A stretch of DNA of 64,000 nt from Bog-756 sp963730685 (GCA_963730685.1 CAVSSP010000004.1:992001-1056000), one strand, 5' to 3'. Positions 51,919-60,525 are shown, numbered from the stretch's first letter. Translations and numbers: made by a program. Notes: generated by a model not told the origin, from the letters alone.

Positions 51919-53643
51919 ATGCGCATGTCCGCCCTGTTGGTACGAACCCTGCGGGAGGCGCCCGCCGACGCCGAGGTGGCGAGCCATCGGCTCCTGGTGC
52001 GGGCCGGCTACATCCGTCGCCTGGCATCGGGCGTCTACTCGTTCCTCCCCCTCGGGCTGCGGGTACTGCACCGGGTGGAGCAGGTGGTGCGGGAGGAGCT
52101 CGATGCCGCCGGGTGCCAGGAGCTGTTGCTCCCCGCGCTCCACCCCATCGAGCTGTGGGAGCAGTCCGGCCGGGCCGCCATGTTCGGCAGCGACGCCCTC
52201 CCGGCCATGACGGTGCAGGCCCGCGGCGGCACCTTCGTGCTCGGGCCCACCCACGAGGAGGTGGTCACCGTTACCGTGGGGGCCGAAGTCGACTCGTACC
52301 GGCAGCTCCCGCTGTCGGTCTACCAGATCCAGGTCAAGTTCCGCGACGAGGCCCGGCCCCGTTTCGGGTTGCTGCGCACCCGTGAGCTGATCATGGCCGA
52401 CGCCTACTCGTTCGACGTGGACAAGGAGGCGATGCAGGCCTCGTACCTGACCATCTTCGACGCCTATCTGAGGATCTTCGCCCGTCTCGGGCTCGACGTC
52501 ACCCCGGTGGAGGCGGAGTCCGGCGCCATCGGCGGCGACGTTAACCACGAGTTCATGGTGCCCTCGGCGGTGGGGGAGGACGAGTTCGTCTCGTGCCCCA
52601 GCTGTGGGTACGCCGCCAACGTCGAGGCGGCCACCCGTCAGGTGGCCCCGGCCGCCTCCGCCGGCGACGTCCCCTCCGGGCCCGTCGTCGAGCACCACAC
52701 CCCCGACCGCCCGGGCATCGCCGACGTGGTCGCCTACTTCGCCGGCGGAGACGGGGACGGTGCCGCCGACGGAAGGGGCGTGGCGGCGGCCGACTTCCTG
52801 AAGAGCATCATCGTCTCCGACGGCCAGGGCCGCCCGGCGCTGCTGCTGGTGCCCGGCGATCGGGAGGCCAGGCTGCCGAGCGGCTGGCGCCTCTTCGAGG
52901 AGAAGGACTTCGACGCCCACCCTTCGCTGGTCAAGGGCTACATCGGCCCGATCGGCCAGCAGGAGAACGGGATCCGGGTCATCGGGGATCTGGGGGTGGC
53001 CCGTCCCGGCCCCTGGATCGTGGGCGCCAACCGGCACCATCACCACATCAGCGGGGCACTCCTCGACCGGGACTTCACCGTCGACGAGTGGGGCTCGTTC
53101 GCCCGGGTGGTGAGCGGCGACCCGTGTCCGCGGTGCGGTGAGCCCATCGAGCTGGTGCGCTCGGTCGAAGCGGCCCACACCTTCCAGCTCGGGACCAAGT
53201 ACTCGGCGGTCATGCCCGGTGCCAACTTCGTCAACCAGGACGGGAACGAGGCCGTGTTCTCCATGGGGTGTTACGGCATGGGCGTGAGCCGGCTGCTCGG
53301 CGTCCTGGCCGAGGATCACCACGACGACCGAGGCCTGGCGTGGCCTCCCGAGGCTGCCCCCTACCAGGTCCACCTGGTCGCCCTCGGTGCCGGCCGGTCC
53401 CCGGAGGTGGCGGCGGCCGCCGACGGGGTCTACGACCGCCTCGTGGCCGGTGGAGTCGACGTCCTCTACGACGATCGTGACGTGGCGCCGGGGGTGAAGT
53501 TCGCCGATGCCGACCTCATCGGCGTTCCGGTGCGGCTGGTGGTGGGGGCCAAGGGACTGGCGCGGGGCGTCGTCGAGTGGCGGTCCAGGACCACCGGCGA
53601 GGAGCGGGAGTTGGACGTGGACCGGGTGCTCGAAGGGGTGTGA
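51919..53643 (+). CDS. proS: prolyl-tRNA synthetase, bacterial type
   Basis: A 574-residue class II synthetase. Motif 1 is in RVEQVVREELDAAGCQELLLPALHP. Motif 2 (KFRDEARPRFGLLRTRELIMADAYSF) and motif 3 (GCYGMGVSRLLGVLAE) are clear. The editing (INS) domain sits between motifs 2 and 3 at about residues 225-390 and includes GRPALLLVPGDREA. A C-terminal anticodon-binding domain completes it. It charges and proof-reads tRNA-Pro. Confidence 0.96.
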   Translation: MRMSALLVRTLREAPADAEVASHRLLVRAGYIRRLASGVYSFLPLGLRVLHRVEQVVREELDAAGCQELLLPALHPIELWEQSGRAAMFGSDALPAMTVQARGGTFVLGPTHEEVVTVTVGAEVDSYRQLPLSVYQIQVKFRDEARPRFGLLRTRELIMADAYSFDVDKEAMQASYLTIFDAYLRIFARLGLDVTPVEAESGAIGGDVNHEFMVPSAVGEDEFVSCPSCGYAANVEAATRQVAPAASAGDVPSGPVVEHHTPDRPGIADVVAYFAGGDGDGAADGRGVAAADFLKSIIVSDGQGRPALLLVPGDREARLPSGWRLFEEKDFDAHPSLVKGYIGPIGQQENGIRVIGDLGVARPGPWIVGANRHHHHISGALLDRDFTVDEWGSFARVVSGDPCPRCGEPIELVRSVEAAHTFQLGTKYSAVMPGANFVNQDGNEAVFSMGCYGMGVSRLLGVLAEDHHDDRGLAWPPEAAPYQVHLVALGAGRSPEVAAAADGVYDRLVAGGVDVLYDDRDVAPGVKFADADLIGVPVRLVVGAKGLARGVVEWRSRTTGEERELDVDRVLEGV

Positions 53644-53736
53644 CGCCCGGCGCCACCGGCCCGTCCCCCAGCGGCCGCCATCGGCGAATTCGGGGAAGAA
53701 TGCCACGTCACGGCGCTCGCGGATCGGGGCCTCCGC

Positions 53737-53745
53737 TGCTATACT
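53737..53745 (+). promoter_or_regulatory. extended -10 promoter TGC-TATACT for the rimP-nusA-infB series
   Basis: TATACT (53740-53745) with an upstream TG at 53737-53738 is the best -10 in the window. Transcription would begin near 53752. No -35 is needed for an extended -10. Unlike other promoters here it is 178 bases from the first gene. Confidence 0.65.
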
Positions 53746-53774
53746 TTTAGGACTGCCGTTCGGTTGGAGTTGAA

Positions 53775-53891
53775 GTGACGCTGAGGCGTGGGCGGACAGC
53801 CCACGCTTTTGTTTTGGTCCGGAACGCTTCGAAGAAGGTGCAGGACAGGGAGTATCCAGTGTTGAAGACAGACGGTGCCGGTCGCCCGTGA
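53775..53891 (+). CDS. 38-residue leader ORF running through the terminator
   Basis: GTG 53775 has GGAG five bases upstream (53766-53769) and opens 38 codons beginning VTLRRGRTAHAFVLV, ending at 53889-53891. The intrinsic terminator lies within codons 4-14, so a translating ribosome would prevent the hairpin. rimP begins 31 bases after its stop. No homolog is recognised. Its value is positional and it may be a chance frame. Confidence 0.4.
   Translation: MTLRRGRTAHAFVLVRNASKKVQDREYPVLKTDGAGRP
53786..53815 (+). terminator. intrinsic terminator / attenuator in the rimP-nusA leader
   Basis: GCGTGGGC (53786-53793) and GCCCACGC (53799-53806) form a perfect eight-pair stem with the loop GGACA, followed at once by TTTTGTTTT. 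It begins about 35 bases after the predicted transcription start and 108 bases before rimP. An alternative small stem ACGC/GCGT (53778-53789) overlaps its 5' arm. It is the only classic intrinsic terminator seen in the window. Confidence 0.8.
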
Positions 53892-53922
53892 CATCGAAGA
53901 GCCCAGGAAGGAGGCAGCGCAG

Positions 53923-54471
53923 ATGGTCGAGGAGCTCATGCCCGTGCTCGAGCCCGTCCTGGCTGCGGCCGACCTGGAGCTGGTCGACGTCGAGCTCCGA
54001 TCGGGTGTCCTCCTGGTCACGGTGGACCGACCCGGAGGCGTCGACCTCGAGGCGCTGACGGACGCCAATCGGGCGGTGTCCACGGTGCTGGACGAGATCG
54101 ACCCGATCCCCGGCAGGTACACGCTCGAGGTCTCGAGCCCCGGGGTGGAGCGGACTCTGCGCACCCCGGCCCACTTCGCCAAGGCGGTCGGCGAGACGGT
54201 GACCGTCAAGACCCGGCCCCAGGTGCCGGGCGACCGCCGACTGAAGGGCCGACTGGTGGCGGCCGACGAGCGCGGTCTCGACCTGGAGGTGGATGGCGCG
54301 CCCGGGTCACCCGTGCGGCTCGCCTATTCAGACATCGACAAAGCGCGGACGGTCTTCGTATGGGGGCCGGAGCCGCGTTCCAAGGGAAGCAACAAATCCA
54401 CGACCTCCGCTGCGAGTGGGGCCGCATCTGCCAAGGCCGTGGAGAAGAGGAAGCAGGTCGTCACCCCATGA
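53923..54471 (+). CDS. rimP: ribosome maturation factor RimP
   Basis: A 182-residue protein. The N-terminal domain has EPVLAAADLELVDVELRSGVLLVTVDRPGGVDLEALTDANRAVS. Then DEIDPIPGRYTLEVSSPGVERTLRTPAHF matches the RimP signature. The Sm-like C-terminal domain follows, with a Ser/Lys/Ala tail. It acts in 30S maturation. ATG 53923 is chosen over GTG 53875 because AAGGAGG (53908-53914) is eight bases upstream. It is first in rimP-nusA-ylxR-infB. Confidence 0.94.
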   Translation: MVEELMPVLEPVLAAADLELVDVELRSGVLLVTVDRPGGVDLEALTDANRAVSTVLDEIDPIPGRYTLEVSSPGVERTLRTPAHFAKAVGETVTVKTRPQVPGDRRLKGRLVAADERGLDLEVDGAPGSPVRLAYSDIDKARTVFVWGPEPRSKGSNKSTTSAASGAASAKAVEKRKQVVTP

Positions 54472-55760
54472 GCAAGCCGAACTTCGAGTTCCTCGACGCG
54501 CTCGGCCAGATCGCGCGAGACAAAGGCATCTCCGTCGAGACACTTCTCGACGCGCTGGCCAACGCCTTGGTCGCCGCCTACAAGCGTCGACCCGACGCGG
54601 CCGAGGAGGCCGTGGTCACCATCGATCCCGAGTCCGGGGAGATCCGGGTGTACGGGCAGGAATTGGACGAGGACGGGAACGTCACCCGCGAGTGGGACGA
54701 CACGCCCGACGACTTCGGGAGGATCGCGGCCCAGACGGCCAAGCAGGTCATTCTCCAGAGGATCCGGGAGGTCGAGCGCGACCTCAAGTACGAGGAGTAC
54801 GCCGGACGCGAGGGGGACATCGTCACCGGCATCGTCCAGCAGACCGACAACCGGTACACCTTGCTCGACCTGGGCAAGGTGGAGGCGCTGCTGCCCCAGG
54901 CCGAGCAGGTCTCCTACGAGCGCTATGAGCACGGTGCCCGGCTCAAGGCCTACATCGTCGAGGTGCGCAAGACGACCAAGGGTCCCCAGATCGTGGTCAG
55001 CCGCAGTCACCCCGGTCTCATCAAGCGGCTCTTCGAGCTCGAGGTCCCCGAGATCTCCTCGGGGGCGGTGGAGATCAAGGCGGCGGCTCGCGAGCCCGGG
55101 CACCGGACGAAGATCGCGGTGTGGTCGAACGACCCGAACGTCGATCCGGTCGGTGCCTGCGTGGGAGCACGCGGGTCCCGGGTCCGTATGGTGACCAACG
55201 AGCTCCGGGGCGAGCGGGTCGATGTCGTGCCGTTCTCGGACGATCCCGTCGAGCTGATCCAGTCGGCGCTGGCCCCGGCGCGGGTCCGCGAGGTCCGTCT
55301 GGACGACGAGACCGGCACCGCCACGGTCATCGTGAGCGACTACCAACTGTCCCTGGCCATCGGCAAGGAGGGCCAGAACGCCCGGCTGGCGGCCCGGCTG
55401 ACCGGCTGGCGAATCGACATCAAGAGCGAGACCCAGCTGGCGGACGAAGAGTCCGGCTATGCGGGCGAGGAGTGGGCCGAGGGCGAGTGGATCCAGAACG
55501 AGGCCGGTGAGATGGTCTGGCAGCCGGCCGAAGGCGGGACCGCCGTATCGGCTACCGAATGGTCCCAGGGTGCCGACGGCGCCGAGCCGGCCAGCGATGC
55601 CGCGCCGGCCAGCGATGCCGCGCCGGCCAGCGATGCCGCGCCCGAAGCCGAACCGACGAAGGCCGACGGATCTGGACCGGAGCCGGATGTGGCCGAGGTC
55701 GACGAGGCGGGCGCCGAGCGGGTCCCGACCGCTGCATCGGGCGGGGAGGCTCCCGAATAA
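54468..55760 (+). CDS. nusA: transcription termination/antitermination factor NusA
   Basis: A 430-residue protein. The N-terminal RNAP-binding domain (about 1-125) has LLDALANALVAAYKRR. An S1 domain (EGDIVTGIVQQTDN) follows. Two KH domains end with AIGKEGQNARLAARLTGWRIDI. The acidic tail after about 345 contains three exact PASDAA repeats and replaces the acidic repeats of E. coli NusA. The ATG overlaps the rimP stop (ATGA). Its TAA overlaps the likely AUA start of ylxR. Confidence 0.96.
   Translation: MSKPNFEFLDALGQIARDKGISVETLLDALANALVAAYKRRPDAAEEAVVTIDPESGEIRVYGQELDEDGNVTREWDDTPDDFGRIAAQTAKQVILQRIREVERDLKYEEYAGREGDIVTGIVQQTDNRYTLLDLGKVEALLPQAEQVSYERYEHGARLKAYIVEVRKTTKGPQIVVSRSHPGLIKRLFELEVPEISSGAVEIKAAAREPGHRTKIAVWSNDPNVDPVGACVGARGSRVRMVTNELRGERVDVVPFSDDPVELIQSALAPARVREVRLDDETGTATVIVSDYQLSLAIGKEGQNARLAARLTGWRIDIKSETQLADEESGYAGEEWAEGEWIQNEAGEMVWQPAEGGTAVSATEWSQGADGAEPASDAAPASDAAPASDAAPEAEPTKADGSGPEPDVAEVDEAGAERVPTAASGGEAPE
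55587..55640 (+). repeat. 18-base tandem repeat, three copies, inside nusA
   Basis: Three exact 18-base units (55587-55604, 55605-55622, 55623-55640) encode PASDAA three times in the disordered NusA tail. The copies are identical at the DNA level, indicating recent expansion or a slippage-prone site. Confidence 0.95.
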
Positions 55761-56050
55761 CCTCGGAGCGGACCTGCATCGGCTGCCGCCGGACGGCGGC
55801 GACGGATCAGCTGGTCCGGGTGACGCTGGGGCCGGGCGGGTCTCTGGTCACGGGTCGCCACGAGCCGGGTCGCGGTGCCTGGCTCTGCAAGGAGTCGCCG
55901 GGCTGCTTCGACCAGGCCGTGAAGCGCAGGGCGTTCGAGCGGGCCCTCCGGGGCCCGGTGGCCGCCGCCGAAGTGGAGCTGTTGAGGATCGACCTCGAAT
56001 CGGGACCGGCCACCGGGCCGGAGGGGGGCTCGGAAGGTTCGGTCCCGTGA
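55757..56050 (+). CDS. ylxR: YlxR-family (DUF448) RNA-binding protein with an apparent AUA start
   Basis: The frame reads TSERTCIGCRRTAATDQLVRVTLG...PGRGAWLCKE...CFDQAVKRRAFERALRG, the complete YlxR family pattern, about 97 residues. No ATG, GTG, TTG or CTG start occurs in frame between about 55560 and the conserved Cys region. An ATA at 55757-55759 overlaps the nusA TAA, exactly where an ATGA overlap would be expected. GGAGG (55745-55749) lies seven bases upstream. I therefore place the start at AUA. YlxR binds RNA and accompanies nusA and infB in most bacteria. Confidence 0.8.
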   Translation: MTSERTCIGCRRTAATDQLVRVTLGPGGSLVTGRHEPGRGAWLCKESPGCFDQAVKRRAFERALRGPVAAAEVELLRIDLESGPATGPEGGSEGSVP

Positions 56051-56112
56051 TGTGCGAGGATAGAGGGTCGTATGTGCGTATCGGCATCTACGACGTGAAT
56101 GAAGGGCAGTAA
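56050..56112 (+). CDS. 20-residue mini-ORF bridging ylxR and infB
   Basis: The ylxR stop and an ATG overlap as TGATG (56048-56052). The small frame (MCEDRGSYVRIG...) ends in TAA at 56110-56112, six bases before the infB TTG. It could pass ribosomes from ylxR to infB by reinitiation. No homolog is recognised and the evidence is positional only. Confidence 0.35.
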   Translation: MCEDRGSYVRIGIYDVNEGQ

Positions 56113-56118
56113 CAGCCG

Positions 56119-59115
56119 TTGCCGAAGAAGATCCGCGTCTACGAGCTCGCACACGAGCTCGGCCTGACCAATAAAGAAGCCCTCGACCTGTGCCTGTCCC
56201 TCGGGATGGGGGTCAAGAGCCACTCGTCGTCCATCGAGGACGCCCAAGCCGACCGCGCCCGTCGGAAGGCGGATCGGGAGGGCCTTCGCCGACCGGTCCA
56301 GCCCGAGGAGCCGGCACCACCGGCGAAGAAGGCCGCCGCCACGAAGAAGGCGGCCGCCAAGCAGGCCGAGTCCGCTCCGAGCGGGATCGACCGGCCTGCC
56401 CCCGACCTCGAATCGCCTCCTGCCGCCCCGGCGGCGGACGCGCCCGCGCCCGTCAACCCGCCACCGGTGAAGCGCAGCGGGGCCCGACTGATCACGAGCC
56501 GCCCGGCGTCCGAACTGCCGACGGCCAGCCCCGCCGCCCCTCGCCCTGCCGCCGCGCCGATCGCCCCTCGCCCGGCCGCCCCCGTCGCTCCGGCCGCCAG
56601 CGCCGCACCCCCGGCACCCCCGAGCCCGCCACCGGCCCAGCCTGTGGCGCCAGCCGCGACCGCTCCGGCCGCGACCACACCAGCGGCGACCGCACCGGCA
56701 CCGGCGGCGCCACGGCCCGCTCCGGCGACGGCTCCGGCGCCACGACCGGCCCCGCCTGCCGGCACCATTGCCCCGGCCCCGGCCCCGGCCGCGCCGGCCC
56801 CGGCCCCGGCCCCGACTGCACCGACCGCCTCCGCTGCGCCGCCCGCACCCCCGTCGGCGCCGACGCGCCCACCCACCAGTTCGTCCGGCCGTCCGATCCC
56901 ACCGCCTCCCGGCGGGCCTCCGCGCTCGGTTACCGGAAAGCCCATTCCTCCGCCACCCGGAGCCGGCGGTCGCCGGCCACCTCCGGGAAGCGGAACGCGC
57001 CCCGGCGGCTCCAGCGGGTTCGCCGGACGTCCAGGCGGTTCGAGTGCAGGCCGGCCGGCCGGTGGCGCCCGTCCGGGTGGACCAGGGGGCGGCACTTCCG
57101 GAGGTGGGTTCGGCTCCCGTCCCGGCGGTGGATCGACCGGTGGCTACGGCGGGGGGCGTCCTGGGGGCGGGCCCGGTGGTGGACCCGGGGGTCCGGGTGG
57201 CCGCGGTGGTCCCGGCGTCGGGCGGGGGCGCCCCAACCAGCGCCGGCCACGTCGCCGTCGTCGTAACCTCGAAGAGCTCGAGCCCACCCAGATGACCGCC
57301 TACATGCCCTCGACGGCACCGGTGCCCGACACCGAGGTCATCGTGGAGCGTGGCTCGACCGCCCGTGACCTCGGTCCCAAGCTCAACCGGTCCGCCGGGG
57401 ACGTCATCCGCTTCCTGCTCCTCCAGGGGGAGATGGTGACCGCCACCCAGTCGTTGACCGACGACATGATCGAGCTGTTCGCCGCCGAGCTCGGCGCCGA
57501 GGTCCGCCTGGTCGACCCCGGTGAAGAGCGTGAGGCTGAGCTGTTGGCCAAGTTCTTCGACGAGGACGACGAGGAGGAGGCGGAAGAGGAACTCCGCCCC
57601 CGCCCCCCGGTGGTCACGGTGATGGGGCATGTCGACCACGGCAAGACCCTGTTGCTGGACCGGATCCGGTCGGCCAACGTGGTGGCCGGCGAGGCCGGTG
57701 GGATCACCCAGCACATCGGTGCCTACCAGGTCGACTGGAACGGCCATCCCATCACCTTCATCGACACCCCCGGCCACGAGGCGTTCACCTCGATGCGGGC
57801 CCGGGGTGCCGACGTCACCGACATCGTGGTCCTGGTGGTGGCCGCCGACGATGGCGTCATGCCCCAGACCATCGAGGCCATCGACCACGCCAAGGCCGCC
57901 GATGTCCCCATCATCGTGGCGGTCAACAAGATCGACCGCGAGGAGGCCGATCCGAACCGGGTCCTCCAGCAGCTCTCCGAGCACGGACTGGTGCCCGAGG
58001 CCTGGGGCGGCGACACCATCGCCGTCGAGATCTCGGCCCTCCAGAACCTGGGCATCGACGACCTGTTGGAGCAGATCATCCTGGTGGCCGAGGTCGAAGA
58101 GTTGGTGGCCACACCGGAAGGACGCGCCCGCGGCGTCGTCCTCGAGGCGGAGCTGGAGATCGGACGGGGCCCGGTGGCCTCGGTCATCGTCGAGCGCGGC
58201 ACCCTCCGGGTGGGGGACGCCATCGTGGCCGGAGCGGCCTGGGGCAAGGTCAAGGCACTGGTTGACGACAACGGTGACCAGATCAAGGAGGCCCCGCCCT
58301 CCACGCCGGTCCAGGTGCTCGGGTTTTCGGAGCCACCCGAGGCCGGCGACGAGTTCAGGGTGGCCCCCGAGCTGTCCCAGGCCCGGACCATGGGCGAGGC
58401 CCGTGCCCACCGCTACCGGGTGGCCGGTCACGTGCCGGCGGCCACGTCGGCCCTCGGTGGAGCGAAGCTGGAGGACCTGTTCGAGCAGATCCAGCGGGGC
58501 GAGACGGCCTCACTCAACCTCATCCTCAAGGCCGACGTACGTGGCTCCTTGGAGGCGGTCACCGAGAGCCTGCGCAAGTTGGAGCGGGACGACGTCAAGC
58601 TGAACTTCGTTCGCCGGGGCGTCGGTGGCATCACCGAGTCCGACGTGGAGCTGGCCCAGGCCTCGACGGCCACGATCATCGGGTTCAATGTCCGACCCGA
58701 CCGTCGGAGCCGGGAGATGGCGGCCAAGGCCGACGTGGAGATCCGCACCTACGAGATCATCTACAAGCTCCTGGAGGATCTGGAGGCGGCCATGCTCGGA
58801 CTGCTGTCCCCGGTCTACGAGGAGATCGTGACCGGCGAGGCGGAGGTCCGCCAGGTGTTCCGGGTGCCGAGGATCGGCGCCATCGCCGGCTGCTACGTGC
58901 GGGAGGGCGTGATCACCCGCGGCTCCAAGGTGCGCTTCCTGCGCGAGGGAGTGGTCATCTGGAAGGGCGCCATCACGTCGCTCCGCCGCTTCAAGGACGA
59001 CGCCCGGGAGGTGCAGGCCGGCTTCGAGTGCGGGATCGGCCTGTCCGACTACCAGGACCTCAAGGACGGCGACATCATCGAGACCTACGACGAGCGGGAG
59101 ATCCCCCGCACCTAG
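56119..59115 (+). CDS. infB: translation initiation factor IF-2
   Basis: A 998-residue protein. An N-terminal IF2_N domain (KIRVYELAHELGLTNKEALDLCLSLG) is followed by a linker of about 350 residues made of Pro/Ala then Gly/Arg-rich sequence. A second IF2_N-like segment lies before the G domain. The GTPase has GHVDHGKT near 502, DTPGHEAF and NKID. Domains II-IV follow. An in-frame TAA at 56110 and the absence of other starts force TTG 56119. It brings fMet-tRNA to the 30S subunit. Confidence 0.96.
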   Translation: MPKKIRVYELAHELGLTNKEALDLCLSLGMGVKSHSSSIEDAQADRARRKADREGLRRPVQPEEPAPPAKKAAATKKAAAKQAESAPSGIDRPAPDLESPPAAPAADAPAPVNPPPVKRSGARLITSRPASELPTASPAAPRPAAAPIAPRPAAPVAPAASAAPPAPPSPPPAQPVAPAATAPAATTPAATAPAPAAPRPAPATAPAPRPAPPAGTIAPAPAPAAPAPAPAPTAPTASAAPPAPPSAPTRPPTSSSGRPIPPPPGGPPRSVTGKPIPPPPGAGGRRPPPGSGTRPGGSSGFAGRPGGSSAGRPAGGARPGGPGGGTSGGGFGSRPGGGSTGGYGGGRPGGGPGGGPGGPGGRGGPGVGRGRPNQRRPRRRRRNLEELEPTQMTAYMPSTAPVPDTEVIVERGSTARDLGPKLNRSAGDVIRFLLLQGEMVTATQSLTDDMIELFAAELGAEVRLVDPGEEREAELLAKFFDEDDEEEAEEELRPRPPVVTVMGHVDHGKTLLLDRIRSANVVAGEAGGITQHIGAYQVDWNGHPITFIDTPGHEAFTSMRARGADVTDIVVLVVAADDGVMPQTIEAIDHAKAADVPIIVAVNKIDREEADPNRVLQQLSEHGLVPEAWGGDTIAVEISALQNLGIDDLLEQIILVAEVEELVATPEGRARGVVLEAELEIGRGPVASVIVERGTLRVGDAIVAGAAWGKVKALVDDNGDQIKEAPPSTPVQVLGFSEPPEAGDEFRVAPELSQARTMGEARAHRYRVAGHVPAATSALGGAKLEDLFEQIQRGETASLNLILKADVRGSLEAVTESLRKLERDDVKLNFVRRGVGGITESDVELAQASTATIIGFNVRPDRRSREMAAKADVEIRTYEIIYKLLEDLEAAMLGLLSPVYEEIVTGEAEVRQVFRVPRIGAIAGCYVREGVITRGSKVRFLREGVVIWKGAITSLRRFKDDAREVQAGFECGIGLSDYQDLKDGDIIETYDEREIPRT

Positions 59116-59169
59116 CGTCGGGGTCCGCCGCCGGCGGCACCGGCCGATGGTCGTGGGAGTGGAGGAGCT

Positions 59170-59574
59170 GTGTCAGGTCGTCGGCATGACAATCGGGGTG
59201 CTGCGCCCTACCCGCGTTCGCTCCGGGTGAACCAGGTGCTGCGCCAGGTGCTGGCCGAGGAGCTCGAGCGGCTGTCGGATGCCGACGAGCGCCTGCGGCT
59301 GGTGACCGTCACCTCGGTGGACACCGCTCCCGACCTCCGTCATGCCACGGTCTATCTCAGCTCCCTCTCCGAGGACGCCGCCGACGCGCTGGCCGAACGG
59401 CGGGTCCAGCTGCAGCGGACCATGGGCCGTCAGGTCCGGATGAAGCGGACGCCCACGCTGGAGTTCTCGGTGGACCCGGCGGTGGTGGCCGGAGGCCGGG
59501 TCGAGGACGTCCTGCGGCGGATCCGCGACGAGGCTCCGCCCGGCGAGCCGGACTCCTCCGGGCCCGACCGGTGA
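59170..59574 (+). CDS. rbfA: 30S ribosome-binding factor A
   Basis: A 134-residue KH-fold protein. It has RVNQVLRQVLAEELERLSD, then VSSVDTAPDLRHATVYLSSL-type strand-helix order and MKRTPTLEFSVD at the end of the core. It helps mature the 16S 5' end, in the same series as infB and truB. It starts with GTG behind GGAGG. Confidence 0.93.
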   Translation: MSGRRHDNRGAAPYPRSLRVNQVLRQVLAEELERLSDADERLRLVTVTSVDTAPDLRHATVYLSSLSEDAADALAERRVQLQRTMGRQVRMKRTPTLEFSVDPAVVAGGRVEDVLRRIRDEAPPGEPDSSGPDR

Positions 59575-60464
59575 GCGGCACCGGCACCGACCAGGTGACC
59601 GGCCTGGTGGTGGTGGACAAGGAAGCCGGCTGGACCTCCCACGACGTGGTGGCCCGGTGCCGTCGGATCTTCGGGCAGCGCCGGGTCGGGCACGCCGGCA
59701 CCCTCGACCCCGATGCCACCGGTGTCCTGCTGGTCGGCCTCGGCCGCGCCACACGCCTCATGCGGTTCCTCACCGCCCTCCCCAAGACCTACGAGGGCGA
59801 GGTGGTGCTGGGCACAGCCACGTCCACGCTCGACGCCTCGGGCGAGATCATCGGCACCTGGGACATGGCGGACACCACCCTGTCGGCCGTCCGGGCGGCG
59901 GCCGAGGAGCTGACCGGCCCGATCGAGCAGGTCCCACCCATGGTCTCGGCGGTGAAGGTGGGCGGGCGCCGGCTGCATGCGCTGGCCCGGGAGGGCATCG
60001 AGGTGGAACGGAAGGCGCGGCCGGTGGTCGTGCACCGCTTCGACGTGTCCCCGGGACTGACCCCGGGCGTGTTCCGGATCGAGGTGGTGTGCTCCTCGGG
60101 CACCTATATCCGAGTGCTGGCCGCCGACCTCGGCGCCGCCCTCGGCGGCGGGGCCCACCTCCGCAACCTCCGGCGCACGGCCATCGGCTCGTTCGCCGCC
60201 GAGGACGCCCGACTGGTCGACGAGCTGACGCCGGCGGTGGTCCTGACGCCGGCCCAGGCGCTCCGGGATCTGGACCAGGTGGTCGTCTCCTTGGATGTGC
60301 AGAACCACGTGGCCCGGGGCCTTCCCCTGGACCGGGTCCCCCTGGGGATCACCGGGGACGGCCCCTGGGGCCTGGTCAACGAGCGTCACCGCCTGTTGGC
60401 TGTCTACGAGGCCACCGAGACGGACCGGATCCGACCCGCGGTCGTCCTGGAGTCGGCAGGGTGA
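59571..60464 (+). CDS. truB: tRNA pseudouridine(55) synthase
   Basis: A 297-residue enzyme. GWTSHDVVARCRRIF and HAGTLDPDATGVLLVGLGRATRL contain the catalytic Asp46. QVPPMVSAVKVGGRRLHALAREG and CSSGTYIRVLAADLG follow. A C-terminal PUA-like part ends the protein. It makes pseudouridine in the T-loop of tRNAs. The GTG overlaps the rbfA stop (GTGA). Confidence 0.96.
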   Translation: MSGTGTDQVTGLVVVDKEAGWTSHDVVARCRRIFGQRRVGHAGTLDPDATGVLLVGLGRATRLMRFLTALPKTYEGEVVLGTATSTLDASGEIIGTWDMADTTLSAVRAAAEELTGPIEQVPPMVSAVKVGGRRLHALAREGIEVERKARPVVVHRFDVSPGLTPGVFRIEVVCSSGTYIRVLAADLGAALGGGAHLRNLRRTAIGSFAAEDARLVDELTPAVVLTPAQALRDLDQVVVSLDVQNHVARGLPLDRVPLGITGDGPWGLVNERHRLLAVYEATETDRIRPAVVLESAG

Positions 60465-60525
60465 CCGGGCCCTGGGATGCCGGCATCGGGCGCCGACGAC
60501 GCACCGGGAGGTGCGCCATCGGCAG

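Noticed and set aside
51337..54174. 945-codon minus-strand frame over ispG-proS-rimP
   Set aside because: Same reason: antisense shadow of strong genes with no family signature, crossing the rimP promoter and terminator.
55559..55756. ylxR starting at the ATG at 55559 inside nusA
   Set aside because: This would add 66 Arg/Gly/Cys-rich residues with no counterpart in the family, read out of frame from the nusA repeat. The Shine-Dalgarno sequence points to 55757.
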